Part shown: positions 21,942 to 31,313 of the stretch, one piece after another
Position numbering within the stretch: position 1 is the stretch's first letter
Layout: the number at the start of each line of letters is the position of its first letter
Assembly (NCBI GenBank): GCA_023213315.1
Contig: JAKCPI010005087.1
Span: forward strand, 1 to 64,000
Source: Euborellia annulipes
Taxonomy: Eukaryota; Arthropoda; Insecta; Dermaptera; Anisolabididae
DNA: 64,000 bases
Reading direction: 5' to 3'
Translations under genes and position numbers: made by a program
Notes under the pieces: generated by a model
What the model was told of the DNA's origin: nothing
The model's input: only the letters and a program-made list of their open reading frames with translations
Database searches by the model: none

Positions 21942-22626
21942 TTTTGACGAGTCATTCACTTTTCTAGTAGTTTTAAAGCTCTCACTTTAACTTTGCAACT
22001 TAATTGAAATTCTAGCTTAATTTGTAAAGTAATATCCAGCAGTTAAATTCTATTATCTTAATTTAACATGCCACTTCGGTTTAAAAGTTTTAATATGAAA
22101 ACTTGTTTTGAAATTTCATATAATGTTAAAGATTATTATAAAGATAATGTGAGAATAAGATAAATAGCAGTAAATATATATTTCAATATTGGAATTCGGC
22201 AATCTATCTACTTGAGGCCTATTCATTTAACTTAGTTACTTAACTTCTTCATTAAATGAATGGATGGAGGGTGAAGGAATGTTGTTTTACCATAGGAGAA
22301 GTTTAAACATTTATTTTTATAAATTTGTTGGAATTTTACTTTATCAAAATCTAGTTAGAAATTAAAGAAAATAACAATCAATTTCACTAAGTTTTTAATA
22401 AAGTATTAAACAAGTTTCATTTTTCTGTTAATGTAATCAATAATATACATAATTTTTTTTATTAAAATTTTCAGTTGGATACAAAAAATTTCCCGATTGC
22501 TATTAGAAAAAAAAAGACTTAGGGCTGGTTGCTTCACTTCTAAAAGAATTAATTCGGATAAGCTAGTTGACTATGACTTTCGAGTCTTTTCACCTCTGGT
22601 TAAGTTATTCATATGATGCCTTAGAG
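21791..22626. other. AT-rich sequence with (TA)n and small repeats
   Basis: A (TA)n tract covers 21905-21938. ATTCATTTAAC and ATTAAATGAAT near 22208-22258 form a hairpin. TAGTTGACTATGACTTTCGAG followed by TCTTTTCAC (about 22563-22592) is repeated inverted at 60366-60391, marking a dispersed repeat of unknown type. No gene. Confidence 0.5.
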
Positions 22627-22760
22627 CAGCGTTTTCCAAACTGTGAGGCGCGCCTCCCTTGGAAGGCGCGAACTAGTCTAAGGGGAGGCGCGAATATTGG
22701 CCACCAAGATCAATTTTCTAAATGATTGCTAGTTTTATAAATCAAATAATAATATTTAGA
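22627..22760 (+). mobile_element. hAT-like element, left end
   Basis: CAGCGTTTTCCAAACTGTG, then GAGGCGCG words and AACTAGTCTAAGGGGAGG, match the inverted copy at 53640-53862. This is the CAG-G-TTTTCCAAA class of hAT ends. The other end cannot be placed, so the copy is probably truncated. Confidence 0.6.
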
Positions 22761-23206
22761 AGATTCTGGGCCATTTGGATACCAAATGACTTAAATAAAA
22801 ATGCCTGGATCACAATAGATATATATATTAAACATTCGAGTATCGTTTAAAGTCTTAAATTGCCTAATTTTAAATGGAAAAAAGTGTGAGTGTTAAAAAA
22901 AAAGATTGGATTAGGGGTTGAAAAATTGAAAAAAATGTTTTTTTAATTTATTTTAGCTAAATCGAAGCCACTAAATAGAAAAAATTCAAAAAATAGCGTT
23001 GATTATTATTTAGATTAGGGGGATGAAGGGTTGATTATTTAAGAAAGGCCTTGGAATATTCCAAATCACTTGTTGACATTCTTTTCCAGTTATAAATATA
23101 GTTAGATTAGAGCAAAAGGTATTTTTTTACTTTTAATAAAAAGGGAATTGTTATTTTCATTTATTTTTATTCCTCTACAAACAGAGTAAGACACGTCTCT
23201 CATTCA
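22761..23206. other. AT-rich intergenic sequence, no feature seen
   Basis: No open frames or repeat ends were recognised. Confidence 0.5.
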
Positions 23207-23245
23207 GTCGAGCGGGTGGCCGAGCGGCAGGCGCGACTGCTGCTT
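23207..23245 (+). repeat. tRNA-like 5' half, probable SINE head
   Basis: GGTGGCCGAGCGGCAGGCGC has the TGGCCGAGCGG A box of class II (Leu/Ser-type) tRNAs. No B box, anticodon stem or 3' acceptor half follows; the sequence runs into a T stretch. It is therefore a tRNA-derived fragment rather than a tRNA gene. Confidence 0.45.
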
Positions 23246-23334
23246 GCTCTCTTTTTTTTTTAAAGTGAATAAAAGTGAATAGTATAGTAGTAATAGTGTA
23301 ACCCACCCTGACCACGCCGTCAGCCAACACACTT

Positions 23335-23507
23335 TTTTTAAATGTTAATTTTATTAAAATTGTAATTTTATTTAAAATTTTTAAAGCTTTCTAGTAGATT
23401 TGTTTTTGTTTTATACTATTTGAACATATTAAATTATTTTAATTTTCTAAAAAAAATTTTTTTTGCCCCCCCCCCCCTGATTCAAATTCGTTCCGGGGCC
23501 CCTGTCT
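23335..23507. mobile_element. hAT MITE, right-end fragment
   Basis: Closely matches 3500-3676: GATTTGTTTTTGTTTTATAC, a C run, then GATTCAAATTCGTTCCGG and GGCCCCTG. Only the right part is present, and the left end is missing. Confidence 0.75.
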
Positions 23508-23520
23508 GGATCTGCCCTTG

Positions 23521-23522
<2 letters not shown>

Positions 23523-23555
<33 letters not shown>

Positions 23556-23752
23556 TTTCGGCTGCTGAGGCCATTTGACTTTATACATTTATTATGTAAA
23601 TATATTAAATACAATGTATCGATGGCTTCCGGCGGGCGTTCAACGGTCTTGTTTTCGGGGGCCACCTATCCCGATTTTCAGCACCGCTTGGCGTTGCTTA
23701 ACAACGTTGATCTTGGTGGCTGTTGTTCATTCTTCTTGCCAGGCCCACCGGC
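23523..23752 (-). mobile_element. 5S-rRNA-derived SINE (SINE-5S) with 13-bp TSD
   Basis: ATCTGCCCTTGTT is duplicated exactly at 23510-23522 and 23753-23765. On the minus strand the insert starts GCCGGTGGGCC and contains GTTAAGCAACGC (5S box A region) and GGATAGGTGGCC (5S box C, GGATGGGTGACC), about 20 bp apart as in 5S genes. It continues into a tail GTCAAATGGCCTCAGCAGCC and ends in a poly-A run. The tail matches the SINE-t tail. Frames of 72 and 113 codons here are chance. Confidence 0.8.
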
Positions 23753-23765
23753 ATCTGCCCTTGTT

Positions 23766-24351
23766 AGGAAGATTTACAATTAAAAAAGATATTTATTTCT
23801 TTACTAAAAATAATTTACATAAGAACTATTATATATTTTATTTATTTAATACCCTAAATAGAAAGAATTTAATATATTTTAGTCCTTTTTGTAGGACTTT
23901 TTTTTGTTCTTTATAAAAACCCGGTGCAACTTAAATGAGAAGACAACAAAAACAAATATAAAAAAAAAAAATTGAATGCTTCAAAACATTTAACGCATTA
24001 ATACAGGTGGTGATTAAAAAAAAAAGTTTTTGTCACAGCGTCGTATCTAATAACTCAATGGGAATAGGCTGAGCAAAAAAACAATTTTCCCAATCATATT
24101 GAATTTCATTATCCAAGTCTATAAATAAAAATTATGATATGAAAATGATCTTTGTTTTCTCTTTATTGGGTGGTGGGGGGGGGATGGGTGGGGGGAACAC
24201 GAAATAATTGAAATTACAATCATTATTATCTGATATTATACTCGCGCAGCTCCAGTTTCGTATCCGATAATAGTTGAATTGCTTTAATATATTATTTTTT
24301 TAAATTAATTCAATTATACTTTTTTATTAGTTTGTTGAATTATTGTGTCGG
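23766..24351. other. AT-rich sequence with a G-quadruplex-prone run
   Basis: GGGTGGT followed by nine G, AT, GGGT and six G (24168-24196) satisfies a four-G-tract quadruplex pattern on the plus strand. Around 24240-24275 the sequence becomes less AT-rich (CTCGCGCAGCTCCAG). It may be promoter or 5' UTR sequence for the exon candidate that follows. Confidence 0.35.
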
Positions 24352-24376
24352 ATGGCGGCGTTTCCAAGTTCCGGAG
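24352..24376 (+). CDS. Candidate first coding exon (start codon to splice donor)
   Basis: ATG at 24352 in TCGGATGGCGGCG is followed by codons for MAAFPSSG and one extra base. Then comes GTGAGT, a consensus 5' splice donor (GGAG|GTGAGT). GC content is far above the surroundings. The reading phase leaves one base, which fits the exon candidate at 30286 (G + AT gives Asp). The product is unknown. Only 25 bp, so a chance match is a real possibility; RNA evidence would settle it. Confidence 0.25.
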
Positions 24377-24590
24377 GTGAGTGAATACAATAAATTTCCC
24401 ACTCGTAATGAAATGGACTAAATTCCCTCTCTAAAAAAAAAAATTTTTTTTTGTTCAACCTTAAAAACAATCAAACGTTTAGTGATGTTGATAAAGTATA
24501 ATTCACTTTTATAGTAAAGTTTAAGAAAATACTATGCGTATTAAATTGAATTGGTCAAAAAGTTTAATATGTAATTTTTATTATATTTGT

Positions 24591-24688
24591 TTTAAGGTCG
24601 TTTTTTCGGCACCGAAGGCCATTTTGACTCCATCTTTATTTATTTCATTGAAATAAATTTTTCTCGCTTGCAAACCCGGGACCCCAGG
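24591..24688 (-). mobile_element. SINE-t fragment
   Basis: TTAAGGTCG, TTTTTCGGCACCGAAGGCC, AAATAAATTTTTCTCGC and AAACCCGGGACC follow the order of the complete copies at 28013 and 35347. The copy stops after the B-box region; the tRNA head is missing. Confidence 0.65.
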
Positions 24689-25465
24689 CAATACATTTAA
24701 TAAAAATATGCGCTAAATATTTATTTTCGGCTATTATAAAGTCATATATCCAACTCACGCCTTTTTTTTTTGAGCTCATTTTCTAAAAATAATTCCTTTA
24801 TAATTTAAATAGGATATTATGAATACAAGATTAGTTTTAAATTTATTCATATTCAAATTTCATCACATAAAAAGTTAGACTGAGAGACAGGAAATTTTCC
24901 AAAATTACTATATTAAACAAAAAGTTTATAAATCAGACAAAAATTAATTAAAAATTTCTAGAAATTTTTTTTTTTATTTAAATAGTGAAATTTTAAACTT
25001 TTAGAGATATGTTAAGGAGAAGCAAATTAAGTCCTTATGAAAGGTGAGGGTGCTTATTTCCTTTGTTTTCAGAATCACTTATTAAGACTCTGAATAAAGG
25101 AATTAATTACGCTTTAGGGTACGGGCAACCAATAATTAGATTCTAGTGGATGAAATAAATAATCTGATTATATTGAAGAAATGAACGAACAGGCTAATAA
25201 TATTAATAATCTGATGAGAGCAGCACAAACCGATTCCTGATTTATTCAATTGTATGGATGTAATTATTATATATTTAAACCAGAGTACCTTCACTCCTTT
25301 ATTAAGTGAAACTTCTTTACGAAATTCATGTTGCATTCTCATGTCGATTTTATAAAAATTTATGTGATTTGAACTAGTAATTTAATTTTTATTATCCAGC
25401 TATCATTAGAATTTCTTAATTTGATAGATTAAGTTAAAGAAAACACTGAACAGACAGACAAATAC
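24689..25465. other. AT-rich intergenic sequence
   Basis: No recognised gene. Two minus-strand frames of 68 and 79 codons exist (25136-25342, 25406-25645); the second runs into FB-A. No domain content. Confidence 0.45.
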
Positions 25466-26325
25466 AGAAAGTATTGGATTCATGTCAAAAATTCGATGTC
25501 GAGATTTTGATAGAAATACGTTTTGAGAACCGTAAGTCCAAAAAGTTGGTCCCGCAAAATGACCTGTCTCTCTCTGTGTGATTAAAATAAAGTATGAAGG
25601 AAATGTGCTACGAAGTTGAAATCTTATATTTAAGTTTGATACCACTCTGAGGCGAAAAAATAAGCTTTTAAATAAAACCGGCCGAAAATTACTAGTACTT
25701 GACTTATGTACTTTTTCAGATTTTTTTATTTTTTTTATTTTTCTAAAATCTAAAGATTTTCATTAAAATTCAATTATTTTTTGGATGCTATTTAAAATAT
25801 ATATTCTCATTTTTTCTTCAAAATTGTTTGAAGCATACTTGACTCTTGTACTACTTAGTAAAAATAGGAGGAATGATTGCCATAGTAACAAAATATAATT
25901 ATTTTTTATATTTATAAATTTTTTATCTGTAATTCAAATGTACCATAATATCGGAACTAAATATATGTCGACACAAAAAATCTGGTATGACACACACGGA
26001 ACACAATCTTCAATTACCGAAGGTAGGAGAAAGTTGTGCGCCATCACACCAGATTTTTTGTGTCGACATATATTTAGTTTCGATATTATGGTACATTTGG
26101 ATTCTAGATAAAAAATTTATATTTTGTTACTATGGCAACCATTCCTCCTATATTTCCTAAGAAGTACAAGAGTAAATTAAAGTGTGCTTCAAACAATTTT
26201 GAAAAAAAAAATGAGAATATATAATTTAAATAGTATCCAAAAAATAATTGATTTATGAATTTTAATCAAAATTTTTAAAGCAAATTTTGAAAAAATGAAA
26301 AAAAAATAAAAAAAAATCTGTGGGA
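25466..26325. mobile_element. FB-A foldback with both arms partly kept
   Basis: The left arm from AGAAAGTATTGGATTCATG leads to the centre at 25968-26070 (GTCGACACAAAAAATCTGG / CCAGATTTTTTGTGTCGAC). The right arm continues to about 26325. Both arms are over 250 bp, making this the most symmetric copy. Outer termini are missing on both sides, with a microsatellite-like CAGACAGACA just outside. Confidence 0.8.
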
Positions 26326-26374
26326 GAATGAGCCTTCCCTGGACCAAACTATCAACTTAATTATATCTATCCTA

Positions 26375-26573
26375 TGGGTCGTTTTGATAACTTATCTACC
26401 CCAACATTAAAATAGCCTCCCTATGGGGGAAATACATGGTGTATGTCCATGTATTTCCCCCATAGGGAGGTGTATGTCCTTCAGCATTAAAATAGCTGAA
26501 GGACAAACACCATGTATTTCCCCGTAGGGAGGCTATTTTAATGTTGGGGTAGGTAAGTTATCAAAACGACCCA
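26375..26573. mobile_element. Compact palindromic MITE with nested hairpins
   Basis: The ends TGGGTCGTTTTGATAACTTA and its inverse define arms of about 73 bp with few mismatches. Inside, 26416-26438 and 26448-26470 form a perfect 23-bp stem with a 9-bp loop. GTCCTTCAG/CTGAAGGAC (26476-26484, 26496-26504) forms a second stem. The outer and inner stems compete or give a T-shaped fold. No clear target duplication and no protein. The family is not known to me. Confidence 0.8.
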
Positions 26574-27124
26574 TTGAAATGAAATCGTGAAAGGAGAGTA
26601 TTCTTGAAATTACAGATACAATTGCTAAAAATCTATCATTTTTTTATTTTACTTTAAATAGAAATTAGTTATCAAGAAAAAGGTCGAAAACTATTAAATT
26701 AAATTTTATACATAGAGTAGAATAAAGACGGTACATAAACAACTTGAAAGTTACAAATACTTTATTGCCTGTTAATAATAAATAATTGGATTTGTAGTGT
26801 ATTATCCGATTGATTAACTATGGCCAACATATTTGATGATGAGACTACACATTAATTTTAGTAGTAATCAAATAAGCAACTGATTATTAGTCACCCTCCT
26901 TGTCAGCATACCATCAAATGAACTTCATATACAAGATATTTCCTATTTTAATAATAAACTAGACGCGAGGCCCGCCGATGTACTTGTCGTCATAAATGTA
27001 TTTTAATATGAAAATCTCACCATAATATAAATAATAAGATTTAATAAGGCGGAGTCAAAAAAAAATTCAAGACAAATAAAATTAAATATATACTAAAACA
27101 AGTCTCTTTATATATATAGAGATA
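26574..27124. other. AT-rich sequence with a small shared repeat
   Basis: AGGCCCGCCGATGTACTTG followed by TCGTCATAAATGTATTT (about 26957-27003) is related to 53417-53472 (GGCGGGCGGCGTTCGGGATG, then GTTGCCATAAATGTATTT). It is an old dispersed repeat of unknown class. Nothing else was recognised. Confidence 0.45.
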
Positions 27125-27182
27125 AATGAATCGAATACTTTCTTTCTATATATTTCATATATAGGGTAAGAGAAACTAAAAA
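27125..27182. mobile_element. FB-A solo right terminus
   Basis: GAATCGAATACTTTCTTTC, a short TA-rich spacer and ATATATAGGGTAAGAGAAAC match only the last 55 bp of the family. Confidence 0.65.
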
Positions 27183-27302
27183 TATTATTAGTAAAAGAGA
27201 ATATAATGTCTTTATTTTATATTAGTAAACATAAATAAAAATAAAAAATTTATTAACATTCACTAATGTTGAAAAAATACATAAATTTCTTTTCTTTTTT
27301 TT

Positions 27303-27385
27303 TTAAATTTATTTAAGATATTTTTCGGCATCGCAGGCCATTTAGACCCCGTATATAATTTATATTTATTTCAATTTATTCTTAA
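27303..27385 (-). mobile_element. SINE-t tail fragment
   Basis: TTTATTTAAGATATTTTTCGG, CATCGCAGGCCATTTAGACC and an AT-rich part match the 3' region of SINE-t. The B-box half may continue after the RP-G insertion at about 27725-27790 (CAAATCCTTGACCCCTAGC), which would make this a SINE split by a later insertion. Confidence 0.55.
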
Positions 27386-27498
27386 CCATTTAAATTTTGA
27401 ACAGAAAACCTTGTGTATTATACTTTAATTTAATTCTCTTATTAAATCATAATGTTTCAGCTAGAGCCAACGGTTACCACTTTAAAATTAATTAAATT

Positions 27499-27720
27499 AT
27501 GCTCAGGGCCCCACATCTTGTATGTACGTGGATGGCGACCACGAGCTACCCGAGCTGGGATTGGCAGTACTTCTGTTCTTTACATGTCTGTCCCTTACTT
27601 CTATATTTTCAACAGACGTCAGACCGTGCGACGGGCCGGCCTGTTCTATTTCTTCTGGTTGCAAAAAAACATACCGTGCTGCTGGAATAAGGCTAGGAAA
27701 GAAGAAGAAGATTGCTAGCC
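27499..27720 (+). mobile_element. RP-G retroposon, copy 1
   Basis: From GCTCAGGGCCCCACATCTTG it matches the copies at 59950 and 62943 through GGATGGCGACCACGAGCT, ACATGTCTGTCCCTTAC and GACCGTGCGACGGGCC, ending in GAAGAAGAAG. AATTAAATT at 27490-27498 and 27721-27729 may be the target duplication. Three overlapping frames of 63-88 codons are open, but the three copies do not keep one frame. Confidence 0.7.
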
Positions 27721-28012
27721 AATTAAATTGAAATAGATTTTTGTCGCAAATCCTTGACCCCTAGCACAAGAGGCGGATATTCTACAACATATATGACCCA
27801 AAGGCAATAAATTTCTTTTAATTTCTAACCGCTTAATACATTTCTTATGAGAGAAATCATGACTTCAACAAATAATAACTCATAAAGTTATAAAAAATTT
27901 CGTTACGCAAATCATTTTCCTGTAATCCCTAGAAGATCCTCTTTAAGCATATAAATTCCAACGGGAAATTGCCCAAATAAAGCGTGACAGACAGACAGAC
28001 CGGCATTTTTTC
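27721..28012. other. AT-rich sequence with dispersed-repeat fragment
   Basis: CCAACGGGAAATTGCCCAAAT with nearby CCCTAGAAGATCC and ACAGACAGACAG (27930-28000) is an inverted relative of 52530-52640 (ATTTGGGCAATTTCCCGTTGG, GACCTTCTAGGGG). Class unknown. Confidence 0.45.
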
Positions 28013-28195
28013 TTTAATTTATTTAAGGTCTTTTTCGACATCTAAGGCCATTCCTTCCCTATTTATTTCTAATGATTGGCAGTCAATTCAAATGCAATAA
28101 ATTTTCTTTCGCCTGAGACGAGAAGCGAATCCGGGACCCTTGGCACGGGAATAAGCTAATGTCTTCTCGCTCCACGGTTCACAGCCCAGACGGAC
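28013..28195 (-). mobile_element. tRNA-derived SINE (SINE-t), near full length
   Basis: On the minus strand it reads from a degenerate A-box region (GAGCGAGAAGACATTAGC) through a B box like GGATTCGCTTCTC (28120-28132) to AAATAAATA and the tail AATGGCCTTAGATGTCGAA, then AAAGACCTTAAATAAAT. Same organisation as 35347-35526. Promoter boxes for RNA polymerase III are decayed. Confidence 0.75.
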
Positions 28196-28319
28196 ATTAT
28201 ATACGTGAAAAAAAAAGGAAAAGTATAATAGAAATTAATAAAGTAGTCGTTTAGAGCAGATATAAACTAACTATTAGTAGAAATATGTGCTGGTTGATGT
28301 CCAGACAGAGTTCAACTTC

Positions 28320-28770
28320 AAAATAAAGTTTAAAGCCTTTCGGTTCGGTTTTTGTGGTTCTACTTTTTGCTTTGTCAACATTCGCCATTCGTTTGGTTTG
28401 GCGTGAGGGAAGTTTTTGGACCCCTTTCCACTCGACACTCATAGCTGTTCTCTTCTTGCTCTCGTTGCATATCATTTACAACTGGTTCTTTACTTTGGTC
28501 GCAATGCATTTGCATTGGGGCCGGATCTTTTGCTTCCCTTGCTTTCTCTTACTTACTTTTCCTCTACCCACACAGAGCAACATGTTCCAGAGCAAATGCG
28601 AACATTCACACCCACACACATCGGTCCGTCCATTACTTTTTCACTCATTCTGACGCCACACCATTTTCAAATAAAGTCGACTTTCATCTCATTCTTCTTT
28701 AACATCCCTTCCCCACCGATTTCTCATCTCAATATACATTGCTTTGACAGAAGAGTTTTTCAATAAGTTT
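28320..28770. other. GC-richer, strand-asymmetric island; possible minus-strand 5' exon
   Basis: The least AT-rich unique stretch seen, pyrimidine-rich on the plus strand. Overlapping plus frames of 99 and 116 codons are open but hydrophobic and without motifs. On the minus strand an ATG at 28633 opens a frame that runs to a consensus donor GTAAGT (complement of 28551-28556), so 28557-28633 could be a first exon, with the rest as promoter or 5' UTR. Equally, it may be unique non-coding DNA. Confidence 0.25.
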
Positions 28771-29139
28771 CCTATGCAACTTTTACATTTAAATATCCCC
28801 TCGATATCGATTGATTCAAATAATATATCAGATTTTGTTAGGAATTTAATTTCAACCCAAATATAATACGTATTTTTTTTTTCAATAAATGTTTTGTGTA
28901 TACGCTAAAAAATTAAGAATCAGTGAAGTGAACACTCTCAAGTCAAATAAATCGACAAATATTAATAAAATAATCATCTCAGTTGGAAAAATTTAATCAA
29001 AGCTATCGAGAGAGAGAGAAAAGAGATAGATAATTATTTTAAAATATTAATTAAATTCATTAAAATAAACTATTCTCCTAATTTGATAGTTAAAGATTTC
29101 ACATTTATTATTATTAAATAAAAATTCTTGATTTTTTGA
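28771..29139. other. AT-rich intergenic sequence, no feature seen
   Basis: Nothing recognised apart from a short GAGAGAGAGA run near 29010. Confidence 0.5.
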
Positions 29140-29372
29140 AAACTGGTTTATTTGTATAAGATACAAAGTTTCAGCAACTCATTCAGAAGCCTTCTTCAGG
29201 TAAATAAAATCACAAAGAGTCTTACATATAGTCATCTACATTCTGAACGTAAATCGATAGACTCTTTGTGATTGTATCCGAATTTATACCTGAAGAAGGC
29301 CATAGAATGAGCAGCCGAAACCTTGTATCTTATTTAAATTAAATATACAAGTTAAACACTAGGTTATTTGTT
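29140..29372. mobile_element. Foldback MITE (FB-B group)
   Basis: Left TACAAAGTTTCAGCAACTCA and CCTTCTTCAGGTA are mirrored by TACCTGAAGAAGG, ATGAGCAGCCGAAACC and TTGTATCTTA on the right. The central hairpin is ATCACAAAGAGTC..GACTCTTTGTGAT. Related in plan to 6363-6601 but diverged. No coding capacity. Confidence 0.75.
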
Positions 29373-29756
29373 TCAAAGGTTTTATTAATTAAAAATTAAC
29401 ACTAATTTAACAAAATTTTCCTAATGCCTCAGTTCTAAAAAAAATCATTGTGTGGTTTTATGAAACCACGATGCAAGTGAAACTTTTTTTCGGATCGTAG
29501 GCGTTTAACTGAAAATTTTCAGAAAATTATTCAATTAAGGGTATTAAAATCGCGTTTTTAATCTTAACTTAATAATTGGAAAATGGAAATGATAATGGGA
29601 AATCAAAAGACTCATCTTAAAAACTTAGAAAAATATTAATTTAGTATTTGAATCATTTTAAATTATTTTAAAACAATTTAAAAATTGAAAAATTAAATCT
29701 CACAATTATTTTTTTATAATTCGTCATATATATTAAATTCAACTTTCCTATTTTTG
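29373..29756. other. AT-rich intergenic sequence, no feature seen
   Basis: No features recognised. Confidence 0.5.
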
Positions 29757-29822
29757 TCGTCACGGCTTGTGACGTCATGTCTTGTAGCGTCACGGCCTTT
29801 GACGTCACGGCTTGTAACGCGA
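29757..29822. repeat. 15-bp minisatellite with TGACGTCA-type sites
   Basis: About four and a half imperfect copies of GTCACGGCTTGTGAC occur in tandem. Unit junctions create TGACGTCA (two) and similar words, which match the palindromic CRE/ATF binding consensus. It is strikingly GC-rich for this window. There is no neighbouring promoter evidence, so a regulatory role is only a possibility. Confidence 0.7.
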
Positions 29823-30272
29823 CATGCTGATAGAAGAGCGAAAAAATTTGTGGGAATAAAATAAAAAATTCACTTTAAAACATCATTTTTTTAACTTAAA
29901 TGTTAAGCGTTAAATGAACATCGATGATTTATTATGGGTCGGACAAGTTTGCTAGTTGCTTAAATTTATTTAAGGTCTTTTTCGTAATCATAAAATATAA
30001 GAAAAATTTTTACATAGTCTTTTTTTTTTTTTAATCATGTTTATTTATTTTTAGTTAATTATTTAGATAAGCATCTTATAATAAAATAAAAATAAGTAAA
30101 AACAAATACCTGGCTTGTTAAGTTAAAATCGGAAAATATTATGAAATTTCAAGTGGTTTAAATTTTCCAACGATACTAGATTTTATCCTTTATCAAGAGA
30201 GAAAGCCTATAATTTAATTTCAAGAAAATATTCCAAAAGAATGAAATCCTGATTATGTTTAGTTTTCACTAA
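29823..30272. other. AT-rich sequence with repeat scraps
   Basis: TTTATTATGGGTCGGACAAG followed by TTTGCTAGTTG (29930-29960) is shared with 49014-49043. TAAATTTATTTAAGGTCTTTT at 29964-29984 is a SINE-t tail scrap. Nothing else was seen. Confidence 0.5.
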
Positions 30273-30285
30273 TTGAATTGGTTAG

Positions 30286-30485
30286 ATTACAACTCCCCAA
30301 AGAAACGGGAGAGATCAAATCGACCTTCCGAGTTCAGAGTTCACCTCGAAGGGGTGTACCAAAGGGGGTTGAGGTGGGAGAACAGGGTGGAACTTCCCCT
30401 TTCCCAATTCGCAAAAGCAATTCATCCTCTTGAGATCAGCACCGGTTTCCATGACAATTCACCACAAAAGAATAAAGAATGGTGA
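30286..30485 (+). CDS. Candidate internal or terminal coding exon
   Basis: A 200-bp GC-rich open block starts right after a plausible 3' splice site (CACTAAT branch-like word, then GGTTAG at 30280-30285). It encodes about 66 residues, beginning YNSPKKRERSN and including GVYQRGLRWENRVELP and EISTGFHDN, before a stop at 30483-30485. A donor-like G|GTGATT overlaps the stop, so the exon could also continue by splicing. It is in phase with 24352-24376. No domain was recognised. It could instead be a fragment of an unknown element. Confidence 0.3.
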
Positions 30486-30648
30486 TTTGTTTAATTAGAC
30501 ACAATCTAAGGCGTGAATAAATTCTAAGATTCCAGCGGAAAATTCTCAAATATGTTTTAATGAAAGATATATTTCTAAAAAAAAAAAAAACCATCTATTC
30601 TACTTTACAATTATTTTTGGAACAATATATAATTTTTTGTTAATATTT

Positions 30649-31313
30649 TTACTTTCTCTTACCTATATATGTAATATATAGAGAGAAAGTATTGCGAACA
30701 TGTCAAAAATTCGAGATTTTGATGGACATATAATACATGTTTTGAGGTCCCGTGAGTCAAAAAGAGAGAGTCCCACAAAATGGTCTGTCTATCTAGTGAT
30801 TGTGAGTGTAAATATTTTAATCATGAAGGAATTGATCTACGGAAATGACAGAAAAACCTCATTTTTTAAGCAAAGAAATTGCCATTGAAGATAATCATAT
30901 GCCCATTTTTCATTATCTTGTTCATTATAAATGTTCCATTCTCTACTATATGCTTTATAAGACATAGGGCTACAAGTGTTAATTTTTATAAAGAAAGTTA
31001 TAATTTAAGAGCCTGATTTAGAGATTTGAGCCAAACTTTAATTTGTCAATATCTGTAATGCTTTATGGCATATGACTATCTTCCACTATGCCCATCATTT
31101 AAATTTTTTTTTACAATTATGAAATTTTGTATTTATTTATATTGTGTATAAAATATTCAAATATGAGATTAGAATTATGAAATATAACCATAGTTTATTT
31201 CAAGCAATCAACATTTAAGACACAATTTTGGAACTAAGGTGCAATAGAAAACTAAATACACTGTATATCTCGACACAAAAAATGTTGTGCGGTCAATCCC
31301 ACCAGATTTTTTT
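30649..31313. mobile_element. FB-A foldback, left arm with internal changes
   Basis: Intact terminus TTACTTTCTCTTACC at 30649, then GAGAGAAAGTATTGCG and CATGTTTTGAGGTCCC. The middle is diverged or deleted. From about 31115 it resumes with AACCATAGTTTATTTCAAG and reaches the centre CGACACAAAAAATG and CCACCAGATTTTTTT. No right arm. Confidence 0.7.

Noticed and set aside
23207..23245. Functional tRNA gene
   Set aside because: Only an A-box-like 5' half exists; no B box, anticodon loop or acceptor pairing.
23523..23752. Functional 5S rRNA gene
   Set aside because: Sequence departs from 5S at many positions and is followed by a SINE tail, poly A and a target duplication.
24168..24196. Telomeric or subtelomeric G-rich repeat
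   Set aside because: No tandem TTAGG, TTAGGG or similar unit; a single irregular run.
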